From positions 1 to 34,865 of the forward strand of contig JAKQCW010000215.1 of assembly GCA_029558955.1 (NCBI GenBank): a stretch of 34,865 nucleotides of DNA. Reading direction: 5' to 3'. Made by a program: the position numbers and the translations under genes. Positions 8,133 through 14,700 of the stretch are shown piece by piece. Numbering within the stretch: the first letter of the stretch is position 1; the number at the start of each line of letters is the position of its first letter. Origin of the DNA: Chloroflexota bacterium (GTDB taxonomy: Bacteria > Chloroflexota > Anaerolineae > JAAEKA01). The notes beneath the pieces were generated by a model that saw nothing but the letters and a program-made list of their open reading frames with translations, was not told the DNA's origin and did not search any database.

Positions 8133-8253
8133 CTCTTGCCCACCATTTCTCAACCGGTAGCAAGCACGGCGCCTGCCGCGACAACTTGTGCGCCGGAGGA
8201 GCCCGGTCTCTGCTGTGTACAACAAAGATTCCTTACTCCATTGTCAGGCGCGC

Positions 8254-8282
8254 ATGATATCATATGCCTCCGCAAAGGTCAA
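8254..8282 (-). promoter_or_regulatory. Putative sigma70 promoter of the DUF11-like surface protein gene
   Basis: On the minus strand TTGACC (8282-8277), 17 bases, then TATCAT (8259-8254). Each box matches the consensus at five of six positions with ideal spacing. A transcript would start near 8247 and have a leader of about 190 bases. Unit C ends 44 bases further upstream. Confidence 0.55.
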
Positions 8283-8325
8283 GAGCACTGCCAGGACAAC
8301 AGCAATTCCCAAAATGGCGCGGGGG

Positions 8326-8510
8326 CGAGGCTTCAGCCGGGTCGACGCGTTCACGTCGTCCTGGCCAGACCCGATTAAAGCCTCGACTCCGCAGTCCGGC
8401 AGCTTCACCCGCCGGCCGAGGAGCATGAAAAGGCGCGGATCGGAGACGACCCTCCGGTCCGCGCCTTCTGCCTGCCAGAAGCCGGGCTTTGCCGAAAAAG
8501 CCCGGCTTCT
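8326..8510. repeat. Stem-loop unit C (orphan copy upstream of the DUF11-like gene)
   Basis: Hairpin 1 at 8326-8385 (CGAGGCTT arm against AAAGCCTCG, plus CCGGGTC against GACCCG), hairpin 2 at 8432-8465 with loop ACGACC, and hairpin 3 at 8477-8510. Loops differ from units A and B while stems are kept. Unlike A and B, no intact surface-protein tail lies directly to its right; only a possible trace of one is seen near 8525-8575. Confidence 0.85.
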
Positions 8511-8654
8511 TCGCGCCCATTGCCGCCGCCCCAGGGGGCTGCACGCCGCCAAGCGTCACTGCTGACCGCCCGGCGCCAGCCCGGCACGGAGCGCACGATC
8601 TGACGACGGCGACACGGATGCCGCGAATGCGTGAATTTTTGCCATGCTGGCCAG

Positions 8655-8682
8655 ATTGTACGGCAAAGTGACGATGTGTCAA
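8655..8682 (-). promoter_or_regulatory. Near-consensus minus-strand promoter without a clear gene
   Basis: TTGACA (8682-8677), 16 bases, TACAAT (8660-8655): a perfect -35 and five of six -10 bases. A transcript would begin near 8648 and run into stem-loop unit C. The only frame it would meet is 29 codons (ATG at 8645), so it may serve a small RNA, a read-through leader or a lost gene. Confidence 0.4.
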
Positions 8683-8715
8683 ACGGCGTCAGGCAACTTC
8701 GTGGATGGCGGTGAT

Positions 8716-8745
8716 TTGGCGTTTCGTCCGCTGTGATGCTATAGT
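8716..8745 (+). promoter_or_regulatory. Putative promoter of the antiterminator-led glycan operon
   Basis: TTGGCG (8716-8721), 18 bases, TATAGT (8740-8745). This would give a transcript with a leader of about 275 bases ahead of the NusG-like gene. The match is moderate, but it is the best plus-strand candidate seen in this intergenic region. Confidence 0.35.
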
Positions 8746-9029
8746 TAGCTCAAGCCGGGAAGCCCACACCGATTGCCAGCCAGCGCGGGCTGTTAAGGAG
8801 GCAGCGCCGCAGGGGCCTCGTCCTCCTCATACCTCGATTCCCCTGTAGCCAGTCTCAGCCGCCCACGTGACGCAGTTTCCCATGGACGCTGCTTCTCTCT
8901 GGCCCTGCCCCCGGCCCATCCACTCTGCTGGTTCGTCGCAGCCTTCGCTCCGACCAGCAGCCATCCCAGCCGTTCTACGCCTGGCGCCAGCGCGCCGGGC
9001 GGGCGGCGCATTCCCGAATGCCGCACGCT

Positions 9030-9587
9030 ATGAGCCCACTCTGGTACGTCGTTCACACCAAAGCCCACCAGGAACTGCTGGCCGCCGGCCTGCTGGAGCA
9101 GCGCCTGGCCGCCCACGTGCTGCTGCCTCAGGTGCGTCAGCGCAGCCGCGGCCGGACGCGCAGCGCCCCCCTGTTCCCAGGCTACCTCTTCGTCGAGCTG
9201 GACCTGACGCAGATCGAGGCCAGCACGGTCAACAACACGCCGGGGGTGATCCGGCTGGTGGCCTTTGGCGGCCTGCCCAAGCCGGTGCCCGACCGGGTGA
9301 TCGCAGCCCTGCAGGCGCGGCTGGCCGAGATCGAGGCGCAGGGCGGCCTGCCCCAGCATCCCTTCAAGGAAGGGGACCGGGTGCGGCTGACCGGCGGCCC
9401 GCTGGCCGGGCTGGAGGCGGTCTTCGTCGGCCCCATGCGACCGGCCGAACGGGTGCGGGTGCTGCTGGAGTTCCTGGGCCAGGAGCAGGAGACGCTGGTG
9501 CCGGTGACGGATCTGGAGGCGGCCGGCGGGCCGACCCGCCGTCCCCGTCGCACGCGCGGCCAGGGCCGGGTGATCCGCAACGTGTAG
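9030..9587 (+). CDS. NusG paralogue (RfaH/UpxY/LoaP-type transcription antiterminator)
   Basis: 185 residues from ATG 9030; an ATG at 9018 in frame would add four residues, and neither has a clear Shine-Dalgarno site. I prefer 9030 because the NGN fold begins at MSPLWYVVHTKAHQE. The NGN domain (about 1-100) includes the APLFPGYLFVELDL segment typical of NusG paralogues and NNTPGVIRLVAFGG. A KOW motif follows at about 110-140 (FKEGDRVRLTGGPLAGLEA), and then a basic tail (RRPRRTRGQGR). Specialised NusG proteins of this kind sit first in capsule or exopolysaccharide operons and help RNA polymerase read through them. Its place ahead of more than 25 kb of co-directional glycan genes fits that role. 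It is unlikely to be housekeeping NusG, which is normally beside secE and the ribosomal protein genes. Confidence 0.85.
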   Translation: MSPLWYVVHTKAHQELLAAGLLEQRLAAHVLLPQVRQRSRGRTRSAPLFPGYLFVELDLTQIEASTVNNTPGVIRLVAFGGLPKPVPDRVIAALQARLAEIEAQGGLPQHPFKEGDRVRLTGGPLAGLEAVFVGPMRPAERVRVLLEFLGQEQETLVPVTDLEAAGGPTRRPRRTRGQGRVIRNV

Positions 9588-9606
9588 AAATGCTCCCCAC
9601 AAGTCA

Positions 9607-9765
9607 ATGACCCATCACCAACGCAAGACATTAACTCGCGGTGCTGCCATTGACGAGATTGTTGAGGATTATCCTCAACTCGAGGAAGATGATATTCAGG
9701 CTTCGCTATATTACGCGCACCGCACGGTGGCCGGTGAGACAGTCCTGGAACGAGTTGCAGCTTAA
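9607..9765 (+). pseudogene. DUF433 antitoxin-like remnant, N-terminus missing
   Basis: A 52-residue frame from ATG 9607 to TAA 9763-9765. Its centre, AAIDEIVEDYPQLEEDDIQ followed by ASLYYA, matches the second half of DUF433 proteins, where an ILADYPDLTEEDIRAAL-like segment is usual. The first half of the family, with its GKPCIRGTRI motif, is absent upstream in any frame I can find. DUF433 proteins are commonly small antitoxin or DNA-binding partners of PIN-like toxins; no partner remains here. The stop codon abuts the cysD ATG exactly, so translation of this remnant could couple to cysD. Confidence 0.6.
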
Positions 9766-10671
9766 ATGAGTTCTTATCTCCGTACCCACCTTCAACAACT
9801 GGAAGCCGAGGCGATCTTCGTCATGCGCGAGACGGCCGCGCAGTTCGAGCGGCCGGTGATGCTCTTCTCCGGCGGCAAGGACTCCATCGTCATGGCGCAC
9901 CTTGCCCAGTACGCCTTCTGGCCGGGCAAGATTCCCTTCCCGTTGATGCACATCGACACCGGCCACAACTTCCAGGAAACGCTGGACTACCGCGACTGGC
10001 TGGTGCAGCGCCTGGGGGTCCAGCTCGTCGTGGCCTCGGTGCAGCAATCCATCGACCGCGGCCGCGTCCAGGAGGAGCCGGGCCACAATCCCAGCCGCAA
10101 CACCCTGCAAACGGTGACGCTGCTGGACGCGCTGGCCGAGCACCGCTTCGAGGCCGCGCTGGGCGGCGGCCGGCGCGATGAAGAGAAGGCGCGCGCCAAG
10201 GAACGCTTCTTCTCCCACCGCGACCGCTTCGGCCAGTGGGATCCCAAGAACCAGCGCCCGGAGCTCTGGTCGCTCTACAACGGCCGCAAACATCTGGGCG
10301 AGGGCTTCCGCGTCTTCCCGCTGAGCAACTGGACCGAAATGGATGTCTGGCAGTACATCCGGTTGAAAGAGATCCCCATCCCCAGCCTCTATTTTTCGCA
10401 CCGCCGCGCGGTGCTGCGCCGCGACGGCATGTGGCTGGCAGTGTCGGATGTCGTCACCCCCCTGCCCCATGAGCAGGTGGAGACCAGAACCGTCCGCTTC
10501 CGCACCATCGGCGATCTGACCTGCACCGGCGCGGTGGAGTCCACGGCCGGCACGCTGGATGAGATCATCCAGGAAGTGGCCGCGGCGCGCGTCACCGAAC
10601 GCGGCGGCCGGGCCGACGACAAACGCTCCGAGGCGGCCATGGAAGACCGCAAGAAGGTAGGCTATTTCTAG
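9766..10671 (+). CDS. cysD: Sulfate adenylyltransferase subunit 2 (ATP sulfurylase small subunit)
   Basis: 301 residues, full family length. It has the PP-loop SGGKDS at about 34-39, HIDTGHNF, RRDEEKARAKER and NWTEMDVWQYI, all hallmarks of CysD. With CysN it makes adenosine 5'-phosphosulfate from ATP and sulfate, driven by GTP hydrolysis. The ATG follows the previous stop with no gap and the stop abuts the cysN-cysC start, so the pair is one transcriptional unit. No sulfite-reduction genes are nearby, so its place in a glycan locus suggests supply of activated sulfate for sulfation instead of cysteine synthesis. That reading is an inference, because no sulfotransferase is visible in the window. 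Confidence 0.95.
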   Translation: MSSYLRTHLQQLEAEAIFVMRETAAQFERPVMLFSGGKDSIVMAHLAQYAFWPGKIPFPLMHIDTGHNFQETLDYRDWLVQRLGVQLVVASVQQSIDRGRVQEEPGHNPSRNTLQTVTLLDALAEHRFEAALGGGRRDEEKARAKERFFSHRDRFGQWDPKNQRPELWSLYNGRKHLGEGFRVFPLSNWTEMDVWQYIRLKEIPIPSLYFSHRRAVLRRDGMWLAVSDVVTPLPHEQVETRTVRFRTIGDLTCTGAVESTAGTLDEIIQEVAAARVTERGGRADDKRSEAAMEDRKKVGYF

Positions 10672-12582
10672 ATGACCCCCGACCCCTACCTTTCCATGGA
10701 CCTGCTGCGTTTCACCACGGCCGGCAGCGTGGACGATGGCAAGAGCACGCTGATCGGCCGGCTGCTGCTGGACACCAAGAACATCTTCGAGGATCAACTG
10801 GAGGCGGTGGAGCGGGCCAGCCGGCTGCGCGGGGAGGATTACGTCGACCTGGCGCTCTACACCGACGGCCTGCGGGCCGAGCGGGAGCAGCGCATCACCA
10901 TCGACGTGGCCTACCGCTTCTTCGCCACCCCCAGGCGCAAGTTCATCATCGCCGACACGCCCGGCCACATCCAGTACACCCGCAACATGGTCACCGGCGC
11001 ATCCACGGCCGAGCTGGCCATCATCCTGATCGACGCACAGAAGGGGGTGGTGACGCAGTCCAAGCGCCATGGCTTCATCGCCTCGCTCTTGCAGATCCCC
11101 CACGTGCTGGTGGCGGTCAACAAGATGGACCTGGTGGGCTACGACGAAGGGGTGTTCCAGCGCATCGCGGCCGACTACAGCGCCTTTGCCAGCAAGCTCT
11201 CGGCGCCCAGCCTGACCTTCATCCCCATCTCGGCGCTGCTGGGGGACAACGTGGTGCAGCGCAGCGCGGCCATGCCCTGGTACGACGGCCCCTCGCTGCT
11301 GCATCACCTGGAGCATGTCAACGTGGGCGCCAGCCGCAACCTGGTGGACTTCCGCTTCCCGGTGCAGATGGCCGTGCGGCCCAGCGCTGGCTTCCGCGGC
11401 TTCGCCGGCCAGATCGCTTCCGGCGTCATCCGGCCCGGCGAGGAGGTGGTGGTGCTCCCTTCGGGCCGCGCCAGCCGCGTGCGCAGCATCGTCGCCTACG
11501 ACGGCGAGCTGGCCGAGGCAGCCGCGGGCGACTCGGTGCTGCTGACACTGGAGGATGAGATCGACGTCAGCCGCGGGGACATGATCGTGCGGGCCGGCAA
11601 CCTGCCGCAGGCCAGCTCGACCTTGCAATGCACCCTGTGCTGGATGAGCGAGGAGCCGCTCGACCCGCGCACCCCCTACATCCTGCAACACACGACGCGC
11701 CAGGTGCGGGCCCATGTGGACCAGCTCACCTACCGCATCGACGTGGACACGCTGCACCGCGAGCCGGCCCAAACGCTGGGGCTGAACGAGATCGGCCGCG
11801 CGCGGCTGACGACCACCCAGCCCCTCTTCTTCGATTCCTATCAGATCAACCGCGCCACCGGCAACTTCATCCTGATCGACCCGTACAGCAACAACACCGT
11901 GGCGGCCGGCATGATCCGGCGGGCCGACCAGGAGGTGGCGGATCTCACAGTTGCCAACTTGCCGGAAAAGTTGGCAACTGTGAGATCCAGCAACGTGGTC
12001 TGGGAGCGCACCGCCATCAGCCAGGAGCAGCGCCAGCAGCGCCACGGCCATCAGGCCGCCGTGGTCTGGTTCACCGGGCTGTCAGGCTCGGGCAAATCGA
12101 CCATCGCCCGGCTGCTGGAGCGGCGGCTGTGGGCTGCGGGCTGCGAGACCTTCTATCTGGACGGGGACAACGTGCGCCACGGCCTGAACGGCGACCTGGG
12201 CTTCTCCGCGGCCGACCGCAAGGAGAACATTCGCCGGGTGGGCGAGGTGGCCAAGCTGGCCTTCGAACATGGCCATCTGGTGTTGTGTACCTTCATCTCC
12301 CCCTTCCGCGCCGACCGCCGCTTCGCCCGCAGCCTGTTGCCCGAAGGTCGTTTCTTTGAAATTTATGTAAAATGCGACCTGGAGGTGGCCAAACGCCGCG
12401 ACCCCAAGGGGCTCTACGCCCGGGCGCTGGCCGGCGAGATCCCGGAGTTCACCGGCGTCAGCTCCCCCTACGAAGAGCCTGAAGCGGCCGAGCTGGTGGT
12501 CGAAAGCGACCTGGTGAGCGCCGAGGATGCGGTGGAAGCGATTCTGGCGGAGCTGGCGGCGCGCGGGATTGTTACAGGTTGA
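10672..12582 (+). CDS. cysNC: Bifunctional sulfate adenylyltransferase subunit 1 / APS kinase (CysN-CysC fusion)
   Basis: 636 residues. The N-terminal GTPase half has GSVDDGKST (about 17-25), the DTPGH motif near 94 and NKMD near 150, followed by EF-Tu-like beta-barrel domains. The C-terminal APS kinase half has its P-loop GLSGSGKST at about 469-477, LDGDNVRHGLN, and YVKCDLEVAKRRDPKGLY. The fusion makes APS and then phosphorylates it to PAPS, the universal sulfate donor, so the cysD-cysNC pair is sufficient for PAPS. The linker between the two halves (about residues 423-439) is encoded by a perfect 21-bp inverted repeat, described separately. The last 40 codons are duplicated at 13602-13726. 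Confidence 0.95.
   Translation: MTPDPYLSMDLLRFTTAGSVDDGKSTLIGRLLLDTKNIFEDQLEAVERASRLRGEDYVDLALYTDGLRAEREQRITIDVAYRFFATPRRKFIIADTPGHIQYTRNMVTGASTAELAIILIDAQKGVVTQSKRHGFIASLLQIPHVLVAVNKMDLVGYDEGVFQRIAADYSAFASKLSAPSLTFIPISALLGDNVVQRSAAMPWYDGPSLLHHLEHVNVGASRNLVDFRFPVQMAVRPSAGFRGFAGQIASGVIRPGEEVVVLPSGRASRVRSIVAYDGELAEAAAGDSVLLTLEDEIDVSRGDMIVRAGNLPQASSTLQCTLCWMSEEPLDPRTPYILQHTTRQVRAHVDQLTYRIDVDTLHREPAQTLGLNEIGRARLTTTQPLFFDSYQINRATGNFILIDPYSNNTVAAGMIRRADQEVADLTVANLPEKLATVRSSNVVWERTAISQEQRQQRHGHQAAVVWFTGLSGSGKSTIARLLERRLWAAGCETFYLDGDNVRHGLNGDLGFSAADRKENIRRVGEVAKLAFEHGHLVLCTFISPFRADRRFARSLLPEGRFFEIYVKCDLEVAKRRDPKGLYARALAGEIPEFTGVSSPYEEPEAAELVVESDLVSAEDAVEAILAELAARGIVTG
11940..11988. repeat. Perfect 21-bp palindrome inside the cysN-cysC linker
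   Basis: The arms at 11940-11960 and 11968-11988 are exact reverse complements around the 7-base loop GCCGGAA. The left arm begins GGATCTCACAG and the inner part reads TTGCCAACTT. It is in frame and encodes DLTVANLPEKLATVRS, exactly between the CysN barrel domain and the CysC kinase domain. Coding sequence does not normally form such a palindrome, so an inserted REP- or MITE-like element that kept the frame is likely. Confidence 0.85.
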
Positions 12583-12678
12583 CCATCTGCTGGCCGCCAC
12601 TCGCCCGCATGCCGGTCGCTGTTGTTGGTGTGCGGTGCTCGATAGTTGACGCGAGTGATGGCGAAAGGGTGACAAAGC

Positions 12679-13119
12679 TTGCTGCCGCTCACCAATGAAT
12701 ACGGCGACCTACCCCCTGGTGTTTATCCAGCCACGCTGGATGAGTTCATCCAGCATTTTGGTTCCGGTTCGGAGCAGCGCCAGCTTGTTACCAAGCGACT
12801 GCTGCATATCTTTGCGTTAGCCAGGCGAACTGGCTATCTGGATCGCTTGGTTGTCTTCGGCAGCTATGTGACCAACAAGCCGGCGCCCAATGATGTTGAC
12901 ATCATCCTGGTAATGGAAGATAATTTCAGGGTGGAGAGTTGCCCACTCGAGGCCAAAGGTCTTTTCGATCATGCCACGGCACAAGCTCGCTATGGAGCCA
13001 GCATCTTCTGGGTAAGACCCGGACTGCTCATCGGAGAAACGATCGATGAGTTCGTCAGTTATTGGCAGATCAAACGAGATGGATCAAAGCGCGGCATTGT
13101 CGAGGTGATTTCACGATGA
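12679..13119 (+). CDS. DUF6932-type minimal nucleotidyltransferase (putative toxin-antitoxin component)
   Basis: 146 residues from a TTG start preceded by GAAAGGG. The TTG gives the LPPGVYPATLDEF N-terminus usual in this family, and no in-frame ATG fits. The nucleotidyltransferase signature is present: VVFGSYVTNKPAPNDVDI with G61-S62 and the metal-binding D72 and D74. The protein resembles the DUF6932 family of small Pol-beta-fold nucleotidyltransferases. Its stop overlaps the next start (ATGA at 13116-13119), forming a two-gene unit. MNT-fold proteins in such pairs often act as antitoxins that nucleotidylate a partner or as toxins that modify tRNA; which applies here cannot be told. Its A+T-richer codons differ from cysNC, suggesting later arrival. 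Confidence 0.75.
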   Translation: MLPLTNEYGDLPPGVYPATLDEFIQHFGSGSEQRQLVTKRLLHIFALARRTGYLDRLVVFGSYVTNKPAPNDVDIILVMEDNFRVESCPLEAKGLFDHATAQARYGASIFWVRPGLLIGETIDEFVSYWQIKRDGSKRGIVEVISR

Positions 13120-13325
13120 TAACCAATGATCAGGAGTTAATCGTAACCAAACAGCGGATCGACCAATTCCAGCGCTGGTTGGCTCAGTTGCGCCAGACAG
13201 CGCAACCCGAGGAGTTCGGATCCATAACCAGTGGCTACCGGCTGGAGATCGAACGTATGCAGGCGGAAGTGCTGGAGTATCTACTGAGTCCTGTGCCTGT
13301 CGAGCACGAGATGCAACTAGCCTGA
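13116..13325 (+). CDS. Small helical partner of the nucleotidyltransferase
   Basis: 69 residues. The ATG at 13116 overlaps the upstream stop by four bases, implying coupled translation. The sequence (ITNDQELIVTKQRIDQFQRW, then LAQLRQTAQPEEF, then YRLEIERMQAEVLEYLL) is charged and probably all helical with coiled-coil character, but no DNA-binding motif is obvious. It resembles the N-terminal helical part of small proteins often encoded beside toxin genes. A role as binding partner of the nucleotidyltransferase is inferred from the overlap only. Confidence 0.65.
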   Translation: MITNDQELIVTKQRIDQFQRWLAQLRQTAQPEEFGSITSGYRLEIERMQAEVLEYLLSPVPVEHEMQLA

Positions 13326-13330
13326 GACTA

Positions 13331-13601
13331 AAGCGAGGTTTGGACATCGACGGCGTGCGCGAGTCGCCGGCCCTGGACAGTCGATCTGCTGCGGCAGAAG
13401 GGCGCGGACGTACGCTACCACGATCCCTACGTGGCCGAGTTCGCCCACAACGGGCATGGCCTGCGCAATGAGGCGGATCTGGAGCAGGCGCTGCACGCCG
13501 CCGACTGCGTGGTCATCGTCACCGATCACAGCGTGTATCACTGGCGCCAGGCCAGCCAGACCGCAGCGGCGCTGATGGACACCCGCAACGTTGTGGCTTG
13601 A
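13331..13601 (+). pseudogene. Fragment of a nucleotide-sugar dehydrogenase (UDP-sugar 6-dehydrogenase C-terminus), frameshifted
   Basis: About 90 codons resemble the end of the UDP-glucose/UDP-ManNAc dehydrogenase family: DIDGVRESPALD in one frame, then LLRQKGADVRYHDPYVAEF and DCVVIVTDHSVYHW in another, ending VVA and TGA at 13599-13601. The frame changes at about 13379. The NAD-binding N-terminal domain and catalytic cysteine region are missing. The rest of the gene was lost; it suggests that the locus once made a uronic acid or related sugar. Confidence 0.7.
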
Positions 13602-13726
13602 TCAGCACGCCCTACGAGGAGCCTGAAGCGGCCGAGCTGGTGGTGGAAAGCGACCTGGTCAGCGCCGAGGATGCGGTGGAAGCGATTTTGGCGGAGCTGG
13701 TGGCGTGCGGGATCATCGTAGGTTAG
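13602..13726 (+). pseudogene. cysC: Duplicated 3' end of cysC (APS kinase fragment)
   Basis: The reading frame here gives STPYEEPEAAELVVESDLVS and AEDAVEAILAELVACGIIVG before TAG at 13724-13726, nearly the same as the last 40 residues of cysNC (DNA 12463-12582). The start of the gene is absent, and the match begins directly where the dehydrogenase fragment stops. It marks a duplication or recombination junction and would not make an active kinase. Confidence 0.85.
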
Positions 13727-13788
13727 CCGCCGCAGCCGATTTCGTCGGGCGTTCGCAGGACGAACCCTTATCCCAGAGGAGTCAGGCC

Positions 13789-14106
13789 ATGGCCAAGACA
13801 CTTTCTATCGCTGAAGCTGCTGTTGCTTATGGAACCGCGGTGGCGGACTTGCAGCAACCTCTGATCCTGCAACAGGAAGGTCAGCCGCTGGCAGTGATGG
13901 TGTCCTTCGAGGAATACCAGCACTGGCGCGCTCTAGCTGCCGACGAAGCACAGCGCCATCAGGCAGGCTGGAGATCGCTAGAAGTGTTGCTGCAAGAGAT
14001 TCACAGACGACCTAGCGACCTTACAGCCGAGCAGATCGAGCAAGAGATCAGCGCTGCACAGGCTGAGGTCAAAGAGGCGCGACGTGACCGTCGTAGTGGT
14101 TATTGA
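13789..14106 (+). CDS. Phd/YefM-like antitoxin
   Basis: 105 residues. The ATG at 13789 was chosen for its AGAGGAG site and because SIAEAAVAYGTAVADL followed by PLILQQEGQPLAVMVSFEEYQ lines up with Phd/YefM-type antitoxins, whose N-terminal fold binds the operator. A longer frame upstream has no support. The C-terminal third (EIHRRPSDLTAEQIEQEI and the basic end) would wrap the toxin. The gene overlaps the PIN gene by 23 bases, the usual layout for a co-translated pair. Such antitoxins generally repress their own promoter with the toxin as co-repressor. Confidence 0.75.
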   Translation: MAKTLSIAEAAVAYGTAVADLQQPLILQQEGQPLAVMVSFEEYQHWRALAADEAQRHQAGWRSLEVLLQEIHRRPSDLTAEQIEQEISAAQAEVKEARRDRRSGY

Positions 14107-14533
14107 TACCAATGTCTGGGTTTCAGCCTTTTTGAACCCGGAAGGCTTTCCTGCGCGTTTGATTCAGGCGGGCAAGGCCGGCACCTTCTCGATTGCCAGC
14201 TCGTTGCCGCTGCTGGACGAGTTGCAGGAAGTCCTGCTGAGACCTCGGATCATGAAGATACGCCACTCGACGGAGCTCGAGGTCGAGACCTACATGGCAG
14301 GAATTGCTGCCGTTGTTCAGTTGGTTCCAATTTCCGGTGACCTGAGACTCTGTCGCGATCCTGAGGACGACATGATCCTGGAAACGGCAATCCAAGGTCG
14401 CGCAATCTATGTGGTCAGTCGAGACGAGGACATGACCCGTGATCTGGACTTGATCGACCATCTGCGCACACGGGATATCGAGGTAATTACCGTGCAGCGT
14501 TTGATCGATCGCCTGCACTTGACGGCACGATAG
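14084..14533 (+). CDS. PIN-domain toxin (putative ribonuclease, VapC-like)
   Basis: 149 residues from a GTG start at 14084, inside the end of the antitoxin gene. The start MTVVVVIDTNVWVSAFL carries the first PIN acidic residue (D8). LLDELQEVLLRP carries the second acidic position, and RDPEDDMILETAI plus VSRDEDM the later ones. This subgroup is usually annotated as a PIN-family toxin-antitoxin component and is predicted to cut RNA with Mg2+ or Mn2+. Together with the preceding gene it forms a complete module and probably stabilises this recombinant part of the locus. Confidence 0.8.
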   Translation: MTVVVVIDTNVWVSAFLNPEGFPARLIQAGKAGTFSIASSLPLLDELQEVLLRPRIMKIRHSTELEVETYMAGIAAVVQLVPISGDLRLCRDPEDDMILETAIQGRAIYVVSRDEDMTRDLDLIDHLRTRDIEVITVQRLIDRLHLTAR

Positions 14534-14700
14534 CCTGGCTTGGCGCGCTACCAAGAGTCCGCGGCGGTCGATTTAGCACCGACGCCGAATCCAATGTGCA
14601 ACCACAGGCCAACGTGATCCTGGATGCAGGCATTCGTATCATCTCCACAGACCATCCTCACCTCCTCCCAGTAAACCAGTAAATTGGATTATGACAAGGC
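14534..14700. other. Short intergenic stretch with possible gene debris
   Basis: No complete gene. A plus-strand frame ending at TAA near 14682 reads VILDAGIRIISTDHPHLLP, which faintly resembles the end of calcium-dependent phosphoinositide phospholipase or glycerophosphodiesterase-like proteins, but it is too short to assign. The fcl start at 14701 has only a weak AAGG before it. Confidence 0.3.

Larger units (their letters stand above)
8511..9029. other. Divergent regulatory region without a confident gene
   Basis: The stretch between unit C and the antiterminator gene holds two opposing promoter-like sequences (8655-8682 minus, 8716-8745 plus) whose -35 boxes are about 33 bases apart. To the right is a plus-strand leader of about 280 bases that contains an AAGGAGG (8795-8801) with no usable start codon behind it, and a GAGGC/GCCTC inverted repeat around 8799-8819. 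I see no JUMPstart or ops-like element that I can recognise. On the minus strand a 29-codon frame runs 8645-8556 directly after the minus promoter. Confidence 0.5.

Noticed and set aside
734..8510. CRISPR array from the repeated intergenic units
   Set aside because: Units are long, few, kilobases apart and separated by genes; there are no regular spacers or cas genes.
8750..9029. JUMPstart/ops-type element before the antiterminator
   Set aside because: No sequence close to GGCGGTAGCGT was found in the leader.
9706..12051. Minus-strand open frame of 781 codons
   Set aside because: It lies entirely opposite cysD and cysNC, which have full family motifs; its composition (His/Gln/Val/Ala-rich) is a shadow pattern.
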